Shown: positions 1-9,299, numbered from the stretch's first letter. The stretch: DNA of 16,866 nt from Pseudomonadaceae bacterium UBA836 (GCA_002296055.1 DBHE01000271.1:870-17735); one strand, 5' to 3'. Numbers and translations: made by a program. Notes: a model not told the origin generated them from the letters alone.

Positions 1-986
<986 letters not shown>

Positions 987-3134
987 TTAACCGAAGAATT
1001 TCTGACCGTTCTTCGCCATTTCACGCAGCTTTTCAGTCGGTGCGTACATGGCGCCGAATTCGGCGTATTTATCAGCGATGGCGACAAATTCAGCCACGCC
1101 CAGGGTATCGATGTAGCGCAGCGCGCCACCACGGAAGGGCGGGAAGCCGATACCGTAGACCAGACCCATATCGGCATCTGCAGCAGACTCAACGACGCCG
1201 TCTTCCAGGCAACGTACGGTCTCCAGGCACAGCGGAACCATCATGATTTCGATGATTTCTTCGTCGGTGAACTCGCGCTGCTCCAGAACCACTTCTTTCA
1301 GCAGTTCGTAAGCCTTGGCGTCGACCACCTTCTTCGGCTTGCCCTTCTTGTCCATCTCGTAGGCGTAGAAACCGCTACCGGTCTTCTGACCCAGGCGGCC
1401 GGCGTCGTACATGACGTCAACAGCGGTGCGGGTCTTGTCAGCCATGCGATCCGGGTAACCTTCGGCCATGACGTCACGACCGTGATGACCGGTGTCCATG
1501 CCGACAACGTCCATCAGGTAAGCCGGGCCCATCGGCCAGCCGAATTTTTCCATGATCTTGTCAACGCGCTGGAAGTCAGCACCCATACCGATCAGACGAG
1601 CGAAGCCGCCGAAGTACGGGAACAGAACGCGGTTGACCAGGAAGCCGGGGCAGTCGTTGACGACAACCGGGGTCTTACCCATTTTCTTGGCGTAGGCAAC
1701 GGTGGTGGCAACAGCTTTCTCGCTGGACTTCTCGCCACGAATAACCTCAACCAGCGGCATCATGTGAACCGGGTTGAAGAAGTGCATGCCGCAGAAGTTT
1801 TCCGGACGCTTCAGCGCTTCAGCCAGGTAGGTGATGGAGATAGTAGAGGTGTTGGAGGTGATGATGGTGTCTTCAGTCACCTGACCTTCTACTTCAGCCA
1901 GCACGGCGTGCTTGACCTTCGGGTTCTCGACAACCGCTTCAACCACCAGGTCAACTTCCTTGAAGTCGCCGTAAGACATGGTCGGGCGGATGGCGTTCAG
2001 CGCCTTGGCCATCTGCTCAGGCTTCATGCGGCCTTTGGCCACGCGCTTGCCCAGCAGCTTGGAGGCTTCGTCCAGACCCAGCTGGATGCCTTCCTCGCGG
2101 ATGTCCTTCATCAGGATCGGGGTGCCCTTGACCGCAGACTGGTAGGCGATACCGCCACCCATGATGCCCGCGCCCAGTACGGCAGCCAAGTTCACGTCAG
2201 CAGCCTGCTTGTCGTACTTCTTGGCCTTGTGCTTGAGCACCTGATCGTTCAGGAACAGACCTACCAGGCTGGCAGCAACAGACGTCTTGGCCAGCTTGGC
2301 AAAACCAGCGGCTTCCACTTCCAGTGCTTTTTCACGGCCATGGTTGGCTGCTTTCTGAATGGTCTTGATCGCTTCAACCGGCGCCGGGTAGTTCGGGCCA
2401 GCCTGACCTGCAACGAAACCTTTGGAGGTTTCGAACGCCATCATCTGCTCAATGGTGTTGAGCTTGATCTTTTCCAGCTTGGGCTGACGCTTGGCCTTGT
2501 AATCCAGCTCGCCAGCGATGGCACGCTTGATCACGTCGATGGCAGCGGCTTTAAGCTTGTCATCAGCAACAACAGCGTCAACAGCACCGGCTTTCAGTGC
2601 CTTGTCAGCGCGCTGCTCGGAACCACCGCAGATCCACTCAATGGCGTTGTCGACACCGATGATGCGCGGCAGGCGAACAGTGCCACCGAAGCCCGGGTAG
2701 ATACCCAGTTTAACTTCCGGCAGACCGATCTTGGCGCTGGCGGCCATGACACGGAAGTCGGCAGCCAGACACATTTCCAGACCACCGCCCAGCGCGATGC
2801 CGTTGATGGCAGCGACCGTGGGGACATTCAGGTCTTCAAACGCGTTGAAGATCTTGTTGGCGGACAAGTTGCCGGCAACCAGATCTTCTTCAGGCAGCTT
2901 GAAGGTGCTGACGAATTCGGTGATGTCGGCACCGACGATGAACACGTCCTTGCCGCTGGTGACAACAACGCCCTTGACGTCGGCGTTGTTCTGGATGGCC
3001 TGCACTGCCGCATCGAGCTCGGACAGAGTGGCGCTGTTGAACTTGTTGACCGACTCGCCCTGCAGATCAAATCTGAGCTCGACGATGCCGTCTTCAAGGC
3101 CTTGAACCGTGATGGCTTTACCTTCGTAAATCAT
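987..3134 (-). CDS. fadB: FadB, fatty-acid oxidation complex alpha subunit
   Basis: Multifunctional alpha subunit with enoyl-CoA hydratase/isomerase and L-3-hydroxyacyl-CoA dehydrogenase activities, forming a complex with FadA in the cytosol. 715 residues, the usual length. The crotonase-fold domain (about 1-190) carries the two catalytic glutamates, Glu120 in GIALGGGLE and Glu140 in KIGLPE. The NAD-binding domain begins near 315 with GAGIMGGG at 321-328. The dehydrogenase catalytic His451 is in [10 protein letters not shown] and its partner Glu463 follows. The start is the ATG at 3132-3134, preceded by GGAG with an 8-base spacer; an in-frame TTG one codon upstream is less likely. It is first gene of fadBA. 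The codons TTA, CTA and TCA are absent over most of fadBA, consistent with strong codon bias and high expression. A PsrA-like operator lies about 130 bases upstream. Confidence 0.98.
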   Translation of the reverse strand: MIYEGKAITVQGLEDGIVELRFDLQGESVNKFNSATLSELDAAVQAIQNNADVKGVVVTSGKDVFIVGADITEFVSTFKLPEEDLVAGNLSANKIFNAFEDLNVPTVAAINGIALGGGLEMCLAADFRVMAASAKIGLPEVKLGIYPGFGGTVRLPRIIGVDNAIEWICGGSEQRADKALKAGAVDAVVADDKLKAAAIDVIKRAIAGELDYKAKRQPKLEKIKLNTIEQMMAFETSKGFVAGQAGPNYPAPVEAIKTIQKAANHGREKALEVEAAGFAKLAKTSVAASLVGLFLNDQVLKHKAKKYDKQAADVNLAAVLGAGIMGGGIAYQSAVKGTPILMKDIREEGIQLGLDEASKLLGKRVAKGRMKPEQMAKALNAIRPTMSYGDFKEVDLVVEAVVENPKVKHAVLAEVEGQVTEDTIITSNTSTISITYLAEALKRPENFCGMHFFNPVHMMPLVEVIRGEKSSEKAVATTVAYAKKMGKTPVVVNDCPGFLVNRVLFPYFGGFARLIGMGADFQRVDKIMEKFGWPMGPAYLMDVVGMDTGHHGRDVMAEGYPDRMADKTRTAVDVMYDAGRLGQKTGSGFYAYEMDKKGKPKKVVDAKAYELLKEVVLEQREFTDEEIIEIMMVPLCLETVRCLEDGVVESAADADMGLVYGIGFPPFRGGALRYIDTLGVAEFVAIADKYAEFGAMYAPTEKLREMAKNGQKFFG

Positions 3135-3224
3135 CAACTGATCTCCACGCTATGAAAAGCACATGAGAAACACCGGCTGACCCGACCGCCTGTGCAGACG
3201 AGGGCCAAACCCGTGTCATGAACG

Positions 3225-3247
3225 ATCCCGATAATCCGGGACGGGAT
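3225..3247. repeat. Inverted repeat in the fadB leader/promoter region
   Basis: ATCCCG at 3225-3230 and CGGGAT at 3242-3247 form perfect 6-base arms around an 11-base spacer. The repeat lies between the PsrA-like site and the fadB start, so it could be a second operator or a leader hairpin. No T-tract follows, so it is not a clear terminator. Confidence 0.5.
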
Positions 3248-3258
3248 GAACCAAAAAA

Positions 3259-3274
3259 TTCATACGACCGTTTG
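3259..3274 (-). promoter_or_regulatory. Putative PsrA operator upstream of fadBA
   Basis: CATAC-GACC-GTTTG at 3261-3274 reads on the fadB strand as CAAAC-N4-GTATG. This has one mismatch to the PsrA consensus (C/G)AAAC-N2-4-GTTT(G/C), and one further symmetric base pair (T/A) flanks it. PsrA is the known long-chain fatty-acid responsive repressor of fadBA in P. aeruginosa. A -10-like TATGAA on the fadB strand (3259-3264) overlaps the site, which would suit repression, but no good -35 is seen. The call rests on motif, position and gene identity only. Confidence 0.45.
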
Positions 3275-3317
3275 ATTCGGGTGCGCACACCTTCTTTTAA
3301 TTCCTCTCGGATGTCAA

Positions 3318-3346
3318 TTGCCGGCGCGCAGCGGCCCAGCCGGCAA
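3318..3346. repeat. 8-bp perfect inverted repeat, fadB-usp intergenic
   Basis: TTGCCGGC (3318-3325) and GCCGGCAA (3339-3346) are perfectly complementary arms around a 13-base loop. No T-tract is present on either side. It could be a protein-binding palindrome or an RNA hairpin; its function is unknown. Confidence 0.6.
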
Positions 3347-3630
3347 CCAGCCTACGCCCCTCTACAATCAATATCAAAACCTTTAAAAAACAGACATTTG
3401 CCTTTAATTTCTCGCACGGAATAGCAGCATACAAAATCGCTATGCCAGCACAGCATCGAACCACTGTAGCAGCCGCCATGCAGCTTGCCAGTCGCCATGC
3501 CAGAGCCTTCGCCGGCCTCAAAACGTTGCCTGTCGCTGGGAGCGGCGTATGCTGGAAACAGATTCCTTGCCATGACTGCACACAGCCCAAGGGGCCTGCT
3601 AGTATCCGCTCAAAAAAGGAGAAAGTGCCT

Positions 3631-4068
3631 ATGCTGTACAAACACGTACTGGTGGCTGTTGACCTGATCGAAGAATGTCGGGCGGTTGCCGACCATGCCA
3701 TGCAGCTGGCCAATGCATTAAATGCAGAGCTGTCGCTGTTGCATGTGGTCGAACCCTTAGCTATGGCTTACGGCGGCGATGTACCCATGGACTTGTCCAT
3801 GCTACAGCAGCAACAGTTCGAGCAAGCCAAGGAGCGCATGCAGCTGTTTGCCGCCGACTACGGGTTGCCGGACGACCGACTGCAGATCGCCTTCGGCCAT
3901 CCACGCCAGGAAATTCACCGGGTCGCCACCGATCAGGCGTGCGACCTTATCGTTGTAGGTAGCCACGGTCGCCACGGCCTCGCCCTGCTGCTGGGCTCCA
4001 CTGCCAATGATGTACTGCACGGCGCGCCCTGTGACGTCATTGCGGTGCGACTGGGGAAGAAGGGCTAA
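3631..4068 (+). CDS. Universal stress protein, UspA family
   Basis: A 145-residue single-domain Usp, starting MLYKHVLVAVDL with the typical first beta strand and Asp. The C-terminal part has VVGSHGRHGLALLLGST followed by ANDVLHGAPCDVIAV, matching the Usp glycine-rich loop. The spacing between the second Gly and the GS pair is eight residues rather than the nine of the textbook ATP-binding G-2x-G-9x-G(S/T) motif, so nucleotide binding is uncertain. The start was chosen because AAGGAG (3616-3621) sits 9 bases upstream; the frame stays open further upstream but that part has no Usp similarity. It is divergent from fadBA and a single gene, followed by a repeat/hairpin spacer. Such proteins typically respond to starvation or other stress; the specific role is not readable here. 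Confidence 0.92.
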   Translation: MLYKHVLVAVDLIEECRAVADHAMQLANALNAELSLLHVVEPLAMAYGGDVPMDLSMLQQQQFEQAKERMQLFAADYGLPDDRLQIAFGHPRQEIHRVATDQACDLIVVGSHGRHGLALLLGSTANDVLHGAPCDVIAVRLGKKG

Positions 4069-4081
4069 CGCGCCTCCGGGA

Positions 4082-4102
4082 GCCGCAAGCCGCAAGCTGC
4101 AA
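4082..4102. repeat. Three tandem heptamers (GCCGCAA, GCCGCAA, GCTGCAA)
   Basis: Three adjacent 7-base units, the last differing by one base, lie just after the usp stop. Short GCYGCAA tandems of this kind recur in intergenic spacers of some Pseudomonas genomes (from memory). The last unit overlaps the left arm of the following hairpin. Confidence 0.65.
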
Positions 4103-4139
4103 GAGAAGCCCGGAAGACAGCCTTCCCTCGCTTGTAGCT
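4095..4139. terminator. Nested hairpin between convergent usp and uup
   Basis: An inner perfect stem GGAAG (4112-4116) / CTTCC (4122-4126) has a 5-base loop. An outer stem AGCTGCAAG (4095-4103) / CTTGTAGCT (4131-4139) has one G-T position. It sits between two convergent genes (usp stop 4068, uup stop at 4150), the place for a bidirectional terminator. No T-run follows on either strand, so intrinsic termination is uncertain. Confidence 0.4.
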
Positions 4140-4149
4140 AGAGCTTGGC

Positions 4150-6072
4150 CTAGCCGCCCGCCTGGTCTTCCAGCTCCGCCCAGCGCTCCATAGCGGCGTC
4201 CAGCTCGCCCTGCTTCGCATCTACCGCAGCCAGCACCGGGGCGGTGACGTCGTGGGGTTGCTGATAAAAAGCAGGATCGCCGACCTGAGCCTGCAGTGCT
4301 TCAAGCTCGGCTTCCAGCTTTTCCAGCAACGCCGGCAGCGCATCCAGCTCGCGCTGCAGTTTGTAGCTCAGCTTTGGCTTACTTGCCGGAGCGGCCGCCG
4401 CGGGTGTGGGTGCCGGCTCTGGCTCGGCAGTGGTTGCGGCCTGCGCTTGCGCCTTTTCTCCCCACTCGGCCAACTGATCAACACTACCGCCCTGGCGCAG
4501 CCAGTCGGCGTATCCGCCAACGTACTCGCGCACACGACCCTTGCCCTCAAACACCAGGCTGCTGGTGACCACGTTATCCAGAAACGCCCGGTCGTGGCTG
4601 ACAATCAGCACCGTGCCATCAAAGCCGGCCAGCACATCTTCCAGCAGCTCCAGGGTTTCCACATCCAGATCGTTGGTCGGCTCGTCGAGCACCAGCATGT
4701 TCGCAGGCTTGCTGAACAGGCGCGCCAGCAGCAAACGGGCACGCTCACCACCAGACAATGCCTTGACCGGCGTGCGCGCGCGCTCAGCCGAGAACAGAAA
4801 ATCACCGAGGTAGCTGATGATATGCCGGCGATCGCCATTGATCTCGATAAAGTCGCGCCCCTCGGAGATGTTGTCGATTACGGTCTTTTCCGGATCCAGC
4901 TGATCGCGCAGCTGGTCAAAATAGGCTACTTCCAGTCGCGTGCCGCTATGAATACGACCGCTGGTGGGCTGCAGCTGGCCGAGCAGCAACTTGAGCAGCG
5001 TACTCTTGCCCGAGCCGTTGTTGCCGATCAGGCCGATCCGGTCACCGCGAATCACGTTTAGAGTCAGGTCACGCACCAGAGGCGCCTTGTCCGGCCAGGC
5101 AAAGTTGACTGCCTCGGCCTCAATCACGCGCTTGCCGGAGGCTTCTGCGGTCTCCAGCTGGAAGCTCGCCTTGCCCTGGCGCTCAATCCGCTGGGCACGC
5201 TCCTCACGCATGGCTTTAAGCGCACGCACACGCCCTTCGTTACGGGTACGGCGCGCCTTGATGCCCTGACGAATCCAGGCTTCTTCCTGCGCCAGCTTCT
5301 TGTCGAACAGCGCATTGGCAGTGGCTTCGGCAGCCAGTTGCTGCTCCTTGTGCTCAAGAAAGCTGCGGTAGTCGCCCTGCCAGTCGATCAACTGGCCGCG
5401 ATCCAGCTCCAGAATTCGGGTTGCCAGCGCCTGCAGGAAGGAACGGTCGTGGGTAATAAAAAGCACCGCACCACGAAACTCCAGCAGTACCGACTCCAGC
5501 CATGCAATGGTATGAATATCCAGGTGGTTGGTCGGCTCATCCAGCAGCAGCACATCGGGTTCGGCCACCAGCGCCTGGGCCAGCAGCACGCGGCGGCGCC
5601 AGCCACCGGACAGCTCGGACATCTGCTTGTCGGCCGGCAGACCGAGTCGTGTCAGCGTGGTGTCGACCAATTGGTCCAGGCGCCAGCCGTCTTTGGCCTC
5701 AAGCTGCACCTGCACCTTCTCCAACCGCGCCAGCTCCGCATCACCCATGTCTCCAGTGATCAGGTGGTGGTACTCAGCCAGCAGCTCACCCACCCCGGCC
5801 AGCCCGGAGGCAACCACGTCATAGACCGTCTTGTCGTCAGCCGCCGGTAGCTCCTGCGGCAACTGGCCAATTTTCAAGCCCGGCGCAAACCAGATGTCGC
5901 CCTCATCCGCCCCCTGCTCACCGGTCACCAGTCGAAACAGGCTGGACTTGCCGGCGCCATTGCGACCGATCAGACAGACACGCTCACCGCGGTCGAGCTG
6001 AAAGCTGACCTTGTCGAGCAGCGGGTTGAGGCCGTAGGCCAGGGATACATCAGAGAACGAGAGCAGCGCCAT
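4150..6072 (-). CDS. uup: Uup, ABC-F family ATPase
   Basis: Soluble ABC-F protein of 640 residues with two ATPase cassettes and no membrane segments. Known members act on the ribosome; Uup is also linked to precise transposon excision in E. coli. First cassette: Walker A GRNGAGKS at 36-43, signature LSGGW near 154, Walker B LLLDEPTNHLD ending near 185, and THDRSF with the switch His208. Linker about 235-310 is charged and contains KARRTRNEGRVRALKAMRE, typical of Uup. Second cassette: Walker A GNNGSGKST at 350-358, LSGGERARLLLA from 439, VLDEPTNDLD at 461-470, and SHDRAF near 492. An Ala/Pro-rich spacer (about 541-566) leads to a C-terminal coiled coil (567-640), the Uup DNA-binding extension. 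The start ATG at 6070-6072 has AGGTG upstream. Divergent from slt. Confidence 0.95.
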   Translation of the reverse strand: MALLSFSDVSLAYGLNPLLDKVSFQLDRGERVCLIGRNGAGKSSLFRLVTGEQGADEGDIWFAPGLKIGQLPQELPAADDKTVYDVVASGLAGVGELLAEYHHLITGDMGDAELARLEKVQVQLEAKDGWRLDQLVDTTLTRLGLPADKQMSELSGGWRRRVLLAQALVAEPDVLLLDEPTNHLDIHTIAWLESVLLEFRGAVLFITHDRSFLQALATRILELDRGQLIDWQGDYRSFLEHKEQQLAAEATANALFDKKLAQEEAWIRQGIKARRTRNEGRVRALKAMREERAQRIERQGKASFQLETAEASGKRVIEAEAVNFAWPDKAPLVRDLTLNVIRGDRIGLIGNNGSGKSTLLKLLLGQLQPTSGRIHSGTRLEVAYFDQLRDQLDPEKTVIDNISEGRDFIEINGDRRHIISYLGDFLFSAERARTPVKALSGGERARLLLARLFSKPANMLVLDEPTNDLDVETLELLEDVLAGFDGTVLIVSHDRAFLDNVVTSSLVFEGKGRVREYVGGYADWLRQGGSVDQLAEWGEKAQAQAATTAEPEPAPTPAAAAPASKPKLSYKLQRELDALPALLEKLEAELEALQAQVGDPAFYQQPHDVTAPVLAAVDAKQGELDAAMERWAELEDQAGG

Positions 6073-6270
6073 AACTCACCTGTTGGTTTGCAAGCCGCAT
6101 AGTCTACCCTGTGGCGCGCGCGCCGATAACCGCTGTGCACCATTTCACATGCGGCCACTATGCCGCTGTCAGGCAACAGGCTAAGCTGTGCGCAAACAGG
6201 CTGTAGCCAGCAAAGCAGACAGCCGCAACGACAATCATCGATCTTGCAACGCCCACGCGGCAGGAGAATC

Positions 6271-8202
6271 ATGCGTCGCTACACCCGCTCCTTTCTCACC
6301 TGTGCACTGCTCACAGGCCTTCTTCTCCCCGCGCTGACCCAAGCCAATGCACGATTAGACAGTCAGCGTCTGAACTACGACCGTGCACTAGCGGCCATCG
6401 ACAAGGCCCAGTGGGAGCAGTTTCGGCAGCTGGAGCCGGGGCTGCGGGACTACGTGTTGTACCCCTATGTGCGCCAGGCTTACCTGAACCAGACCTTCGA
6501 CAGCGCTAGCGATCAGGAACTGGCTGATTTTGTCCGCGACCACAGCAACCTGCCCTTTGCCAATCGCCTGAAAGACCGCTGGCTGACCCGCCTGGCGCGC
6601 CAGGGCAAATGGCAGCAGTTTGACCAGCAGTACCAGGAGGCCGACCGCAACGCTAGCCAGGACTGCCGCCGCGCCATGCACCAGTGGGACAGCGGCGACC
6701 GGGCTGGCGCCATGCAACAGGCGCAGACCCTCTGGACCGTGGGCCGCTCGCAACCCAATGCCTGCGACCCGCTGTTTGATCGCTGGCGCGCGGCAGGCGG
6801 CCTGAACGATGACGTGGTCTGGCAACGTATCCGCCTGGCACTGCTGTATCGTCAGGACGCCTTGGCCCGCTACCTGACCAAGCTCATGCAGAACAATCAG
6901 GCAATGGCCACCCTGTTTGTCGACACCGCCACCCAGCCGACCAAACTGCGTGATGCCAGCGCCTATCGACATCTGCCGCCCCAGCGCATGGCCGACATTG
7001 CGACCGTGTCGCTGCGCCGCCTGGGCCGCGACGACGCCAGCACCGCGCTGAGCCTCTGGCCGCAATACAAGGATCTGCCCTACGCTGAGGAAGACCGTCT
7101 GGCGATCACCCGGGATATCGGCGTACGCCTGGCCAAAAAGGTCGATCCTGCCGCCCTGCCCTTCATGGCTGCCAACGATCCACACATGAAAGATGACGAC
7201 GTCAGCGAATGGCGAGTGCGTCTGGCCCTGCGTACGCGCCAGTGGGATACCGCCAGCCAGCTTACTGCCCAACTGCCGCCCTCGCTGGCCGAGCAGAGCC
7301 GCTGGCGCTATTGGCGCCTGCGCAGCGCGCAGTTGGCCAACAACGGCGTTGGCGAGCTGGTCAGCGAATACCAGGCGCTAGCGCAAGAACGCGACTTCTA
7401 TGGTTTTCTCGCGGCCGAGCGCGCTCGCCAGCCCTATGCCCTGAATCACCAACGCGCCAGCGTGCCAGACGCGGTGATGCAAAGCGTGCAACAGGACCCA
7501 GGCACCCTGCGTGCCCGCGAATTTCTGAACCGTAACGAAGTGATCAACGCCCGCCGCGAGTGGTATCACGCCGGCGACCGGTTCAACCGAGAGCAACTGA
7601 TTGCCCAGGCAGTGCTGGCCAACGAGATGGCCTGGTACTTCCCGGCCATTCGTGGCATCAGCCAGGCGCAGTATTGGGACGACCTGGATATTCGCTTCCC
7701 GATGGCCTATCAGCAGCCGATTCAGCAGCAGGCCCAGGCCCGTCAGCTCAACACCACCTGGGTGTATGCGATTACCCGCCAGGAAAGCGCCTTCATGGCG
7801 GATGCACGCTCGCATGCCGGCGCCATGGGGCTGATGCAGCTGATGCCCGCCACGGCGCGGGAAACAGCTCGGCGTTACGCCATCCCCTACTCCGGCAATC
7901 AGGACGCGCTTATCCCCGAGCGCAATATCGCCCTCGGCGCAGCCTATCTGTCAGGCCTGCACCAACAGTTTGCCGGCAACCGGGTACTGGCTTCGGCCGC
8001 CTACAACGCCGGCCCCGGTCGAGTCCGTCAATGGACTCGCGGCATGGGCAGCCTGCCTTCGGATGTTTGGATTGAGGCCATTCCCTTCGACGAAACCCGC
8101 AAATACGTGCAGAGCGTGTTGAGTTATGCGGTGATCTACGGGCAGAAACTGGGTATCCCCCAGCCAGTCATGGAGCAGCACGAGCGCTATCTGGAGCCCT
8201 GA
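6271..8202 (+). CDS. slt: Soluble lytic murein transglycosylase (Slt70-like)
   Basis: Periplasmic enzyme that cleaves the MurNAc-GlcNAc bond of peptidoglycan, leaving 1,6-anhydro-MurNAc. 643 residues, close to E. coli Slt70 (645). A signal peptide spans 1-27 (basic MRRYTR start, hydrophobic LTCALLTGLLLPAL, cleavage after ANA). A long alpha-helical superhelix fills about 28-450, and the SLT catalytic domain begins near 480. The catalytic glutamate is Glu505 in ITRQESAF, which becomes 478 in the mature protein, the same number as the Slt70 catalytic Glu478. AGAMGLMQLMPATARE follows. The ATG at 6271 was chosen because AGGAG (6262-6266) and the signal peptide both fit; the frame is open further upstream without support. 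The 198-base gap to uup holds its promoter, but I could not pick a confident -35/-10 pair. Confidence 0.96.
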   Translation: MRRYTRSFLTCALLTGLLLPALTQANARLDSQRLNYDRALAAIDKAQWEQFRQLEPGLRDYVLYPYVRQAYLNQTFDSASDQELADFVRDHSNLPFANRLKDRWLTRLARQGKWQQFDQQYQEADRNASQDCRRAMHQWDSGDRAGAMQQAQTLWTVGRSQPNACDPLFDRWRAAGGLNDDVVWQRIRLALLYRQDALARYLTKLMQNNQAMATLFVDTATQPTKLRDASAYRHLPPQRMADIATVSLRRLGRDDASTALSLWPQYKDLPYAEEDRLAITRDIGVRLAKKVDPAALPFMAANDPHMKDDDVSEWRVRLALRTRQWDTASQLTAQLPPSLAEQSRWRYWRLRSAQLANNGVGELVSEYQALAQERDFYGFLAAERARQPYALNHQRASVPDAVMQSVQQDPGTLRAREFLNRNEVINARREWYHAGDRFNREQLIAQAVLANEMAWYFPAIRGISQAQYWDDLDIRFPMAYQQPIQQQAQARQLNTTWVYAITRQESAFMADARSHAGAMGLMQLMPATARETARRYAIPYSGNQDALIPERNIALGAAYLSGLHQQFAGNRVLASAAYNAGPGRVRQWTRGMGSLPSDVWIEAIPFDETRKYVQSVLSYAVIYGQKLGIPQPVMEQHERYLEP

Positions 8203-8219
8203 GCCCAGGCTCACCCCTG

Positions 8220-8236
8220 ACGCCGCCCTGCGGCGT
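8220..8236. terminator. Hairpin between convergent slt and cheV
   Basis: ACGCCG (8220-8225) and CGGCGT (8231-8236) form a perfect 6-bp GC-rich stem with a 5-base loop CCCTG. It fills the 33-base gap between the slt stop and the cheV stop and touches the last base of cheV's stop codon. There is no T-tract, so it may be a weak bidirectional terminator or an mRNA 3'-end-stabilising hairpin. Confidence 0.5.
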
Positions 8237-9168
8237 TAGGGCTCCAGTCGCTGCAGACGGGCACGCACCACTTCAACCAGTTGGTCGGGCTGGAACTTGG
8301 AGAGAAAGCCGTCACAGCCAACCTTCTCGACCATAGCCTTGTTGAAGTTGCCGGATAACGAGGTGTGCAACACCACGAACAGGTCTTTGAGGCGCGGATC
8401 TCGGCGGATCTCGGTGGTCAACCGGTAGCCGTCCATTTCCGGCATCTCGGCATCGGTAATCACCATCAGCAAACGCTCGTTCAGGTCTTCCCCAGCATCT
8501 GCCCAGCCCTGCAGCATGCGTAACGCCTTTAACCCGTCAGTCGCCACATGCAGCTTGAGGTCAAGCTGAGCCAGGGTGTCGCGCACCTGATTGACACCGG
8601 TCGGCGAGTCATCCACCACCAGCACCTCGCGACCACGCGCTCGCTGCAACAGCGGATCTTCCAGCAAGGCATCGCTGACCCGGGTGTTGAAAGGCACAAT
8701 TTCGGCAAGCACTTTCTCGACGTCAATGATCTCAACCAGACGCAAATTTTCCAGCCGGGTAATGGCTGTCAGGTAATGCGCACGCCCGGCACCGCGCGGC
8801 GGCGGTTGAACGGCATCCCAGTTAAGGTTCATGATCCGGTCAACGGTGCGGACAAGAAAAGCCTGCACGGAAAGGTTGTACTCAGTGACGATGATGGTGC
8901 TATTGCCGTCGACCGGCTGCGGCTGCAAGCCAATCGCACCGGAGAGGTCGATCACCGGGATGGTCTGCCCACGCAGGTGAATCACGCCAACGACATTGGG
9001 GTGGCGCTGGGGCATCTGGGTGAGCGTGGGCAGGGTAAGAACTTCGCGAATCTTAAACACATTGAGCGCGAACAACTGCGGTCCGGCCAACTGGAACAGC
9101 AGAATTTCCAGCCGGTTTTCGCCTACCAGACGCGTGCGCTGATCAACCGTATCCAGAACCCCTGCCAT
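8236..9168 (-). CDS. cheV: CheV-type chemotaxis coupling protein (CheW + receiver)
   Basis: 310-residue protein with an N-terminal CheW-like coupling domain (about 18-160) and a C-terminal response-regulator receiver domain (about 181-308). CheV proteins link chemoreceptors to CheA and are tuned by phosphorylation of the receiver. Receiver residues present: acidic pair Asp186-Asp187 in VLVVDDSP, phospho-acceptor Asp239 in VITDAEMPEMDG, Thr269 in LHTS, and Lys291 in LSKF. No residue needed for phosphorylation is missing. The gene stands alone, with no flagellar or other chemotaxis gene in the window. The start ATG 9166-9168 has GAGG 7 bases upstream, partly inside a hairpin. A -10-like TATACT lies upstream. 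Pseudomonads often carry several CheV paralogues; which one this is cannot be told here. Confidence 0.94.
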   Translation of the reverse strand: MAGVLDTVDQRTRLVGENRLEILLFQLAGPQLFALNVFKIREVLTLPTLTQMPQRHPNVVGVIHLRGQTIPVIDLSGAIGLQPQPVDGNSTIIVTEYNLSVQAFLVRTVDRIMNLNWDAVQPPPRGAGRAHYLTAITRLENLRLVEIIDVEKVLAEIVPFNTRVSDALLEDPLLQRARGREVLVVDDSPTGVNQVRDTLAQLDLKLHVATDGLKALRMLQGWADAGEDLNERLLMVITDAEMPEMDGYRLTTEIRRDPRLKDLFVVLHTSLSGNFNKAMVEKVGCDGFLSKFQPDQLVEVVRARLQRLEP

Positions 9169-9169
9169 A

Positions 9170-9210
9170 ACCTTGCCTCATCAAGCTGACGGAACACAGG
9201 CTGGCAAGGT
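9170..9210 (-). promoter_or_regulatory. Inverted repeat overlapping the cheV ribosome binding site
   Basis: ACCTTGCC (9170-9177) and GGCAAGGT (9203-9210) are perfect 8-base arms with a 25-base loop. In the cheV transcript the downstream arm ends one base before the ATG and includes two bases of the GAGG ribosome binding site. If it forms, it would hinder ribosome loading, so it could mediate RNA-level control. The long loop makes its stability uncertain. Confidence 0.45.
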
Positions 9211-9227
9211 GCCATCCCGCTTCCAGC

Positions 9228-9258
9228 AGTATAGCGTCAGAGTTGCGGCCCCGCGCAA
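9228..9258 (-). promoter_or_regulatory. Putative cheV promoter
   Basis: On the minus strand, TTGCGC (9253-9258) and TATACT (9228-9233) are 19 bases apart. The -10 differs from TATAAT at one base; the -35 is partial and the spacer is long. It lies 60 bases upstream of the cheV start and after the end of nfuA, implying cheV can be transcribed on its own. No sigma-28 flagellar promoter was recognised. Confidence 0.35.
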
Positions 9259-9299
9259 GCATCGATCGCGCCTGCGCGTATGGCCGTGCAGCAAGCGCG

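Larger units (their letters stand above)
3135..3630. other. Divergent intergenic region between fadB and usp
   Basis: This 496-base stretch separates two divergently read genes and so should hold both promoters. It contains a PsrA-like site (3261-3274) and two inverted repeats (3225-3247 and 3318-3346). An AT-rich patch runs roughly 3360-3410. The usp ribosome binding site AAGGAG is at 3616-3621. I saw no small ORF with a convincing ribosome binding site and no RNA gene. Its length is generous for a simple divergent promoter pair, so a small RNA cannot be excluded. Confidence 0.6.

Noticed and set aside
3206..3215. CAAACCCGTG as another PsrA half-site pair
   Set aside because: The right arm has too many mismatches to the consensus; the site at 3261-3274 is much better.
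3218..3424. 68-codon plus-strand ORF in the fadB-usp spacer
   Set aside because: No ribosome binding site, unremarkable composition, crosses the inverted repeats.
3442..3630. N-terminal extension of the universal stress protein
   Set aside because: The extension has no Usp similarity; the ATG at 3631 has a good ribosome binding site and the family N-terminus.
8194..8212. GAGCC/GGCTC pairing over the slt stop codon
   Set aside because: Short stem competing with the better hairpin at 8220-8236; likely chance.
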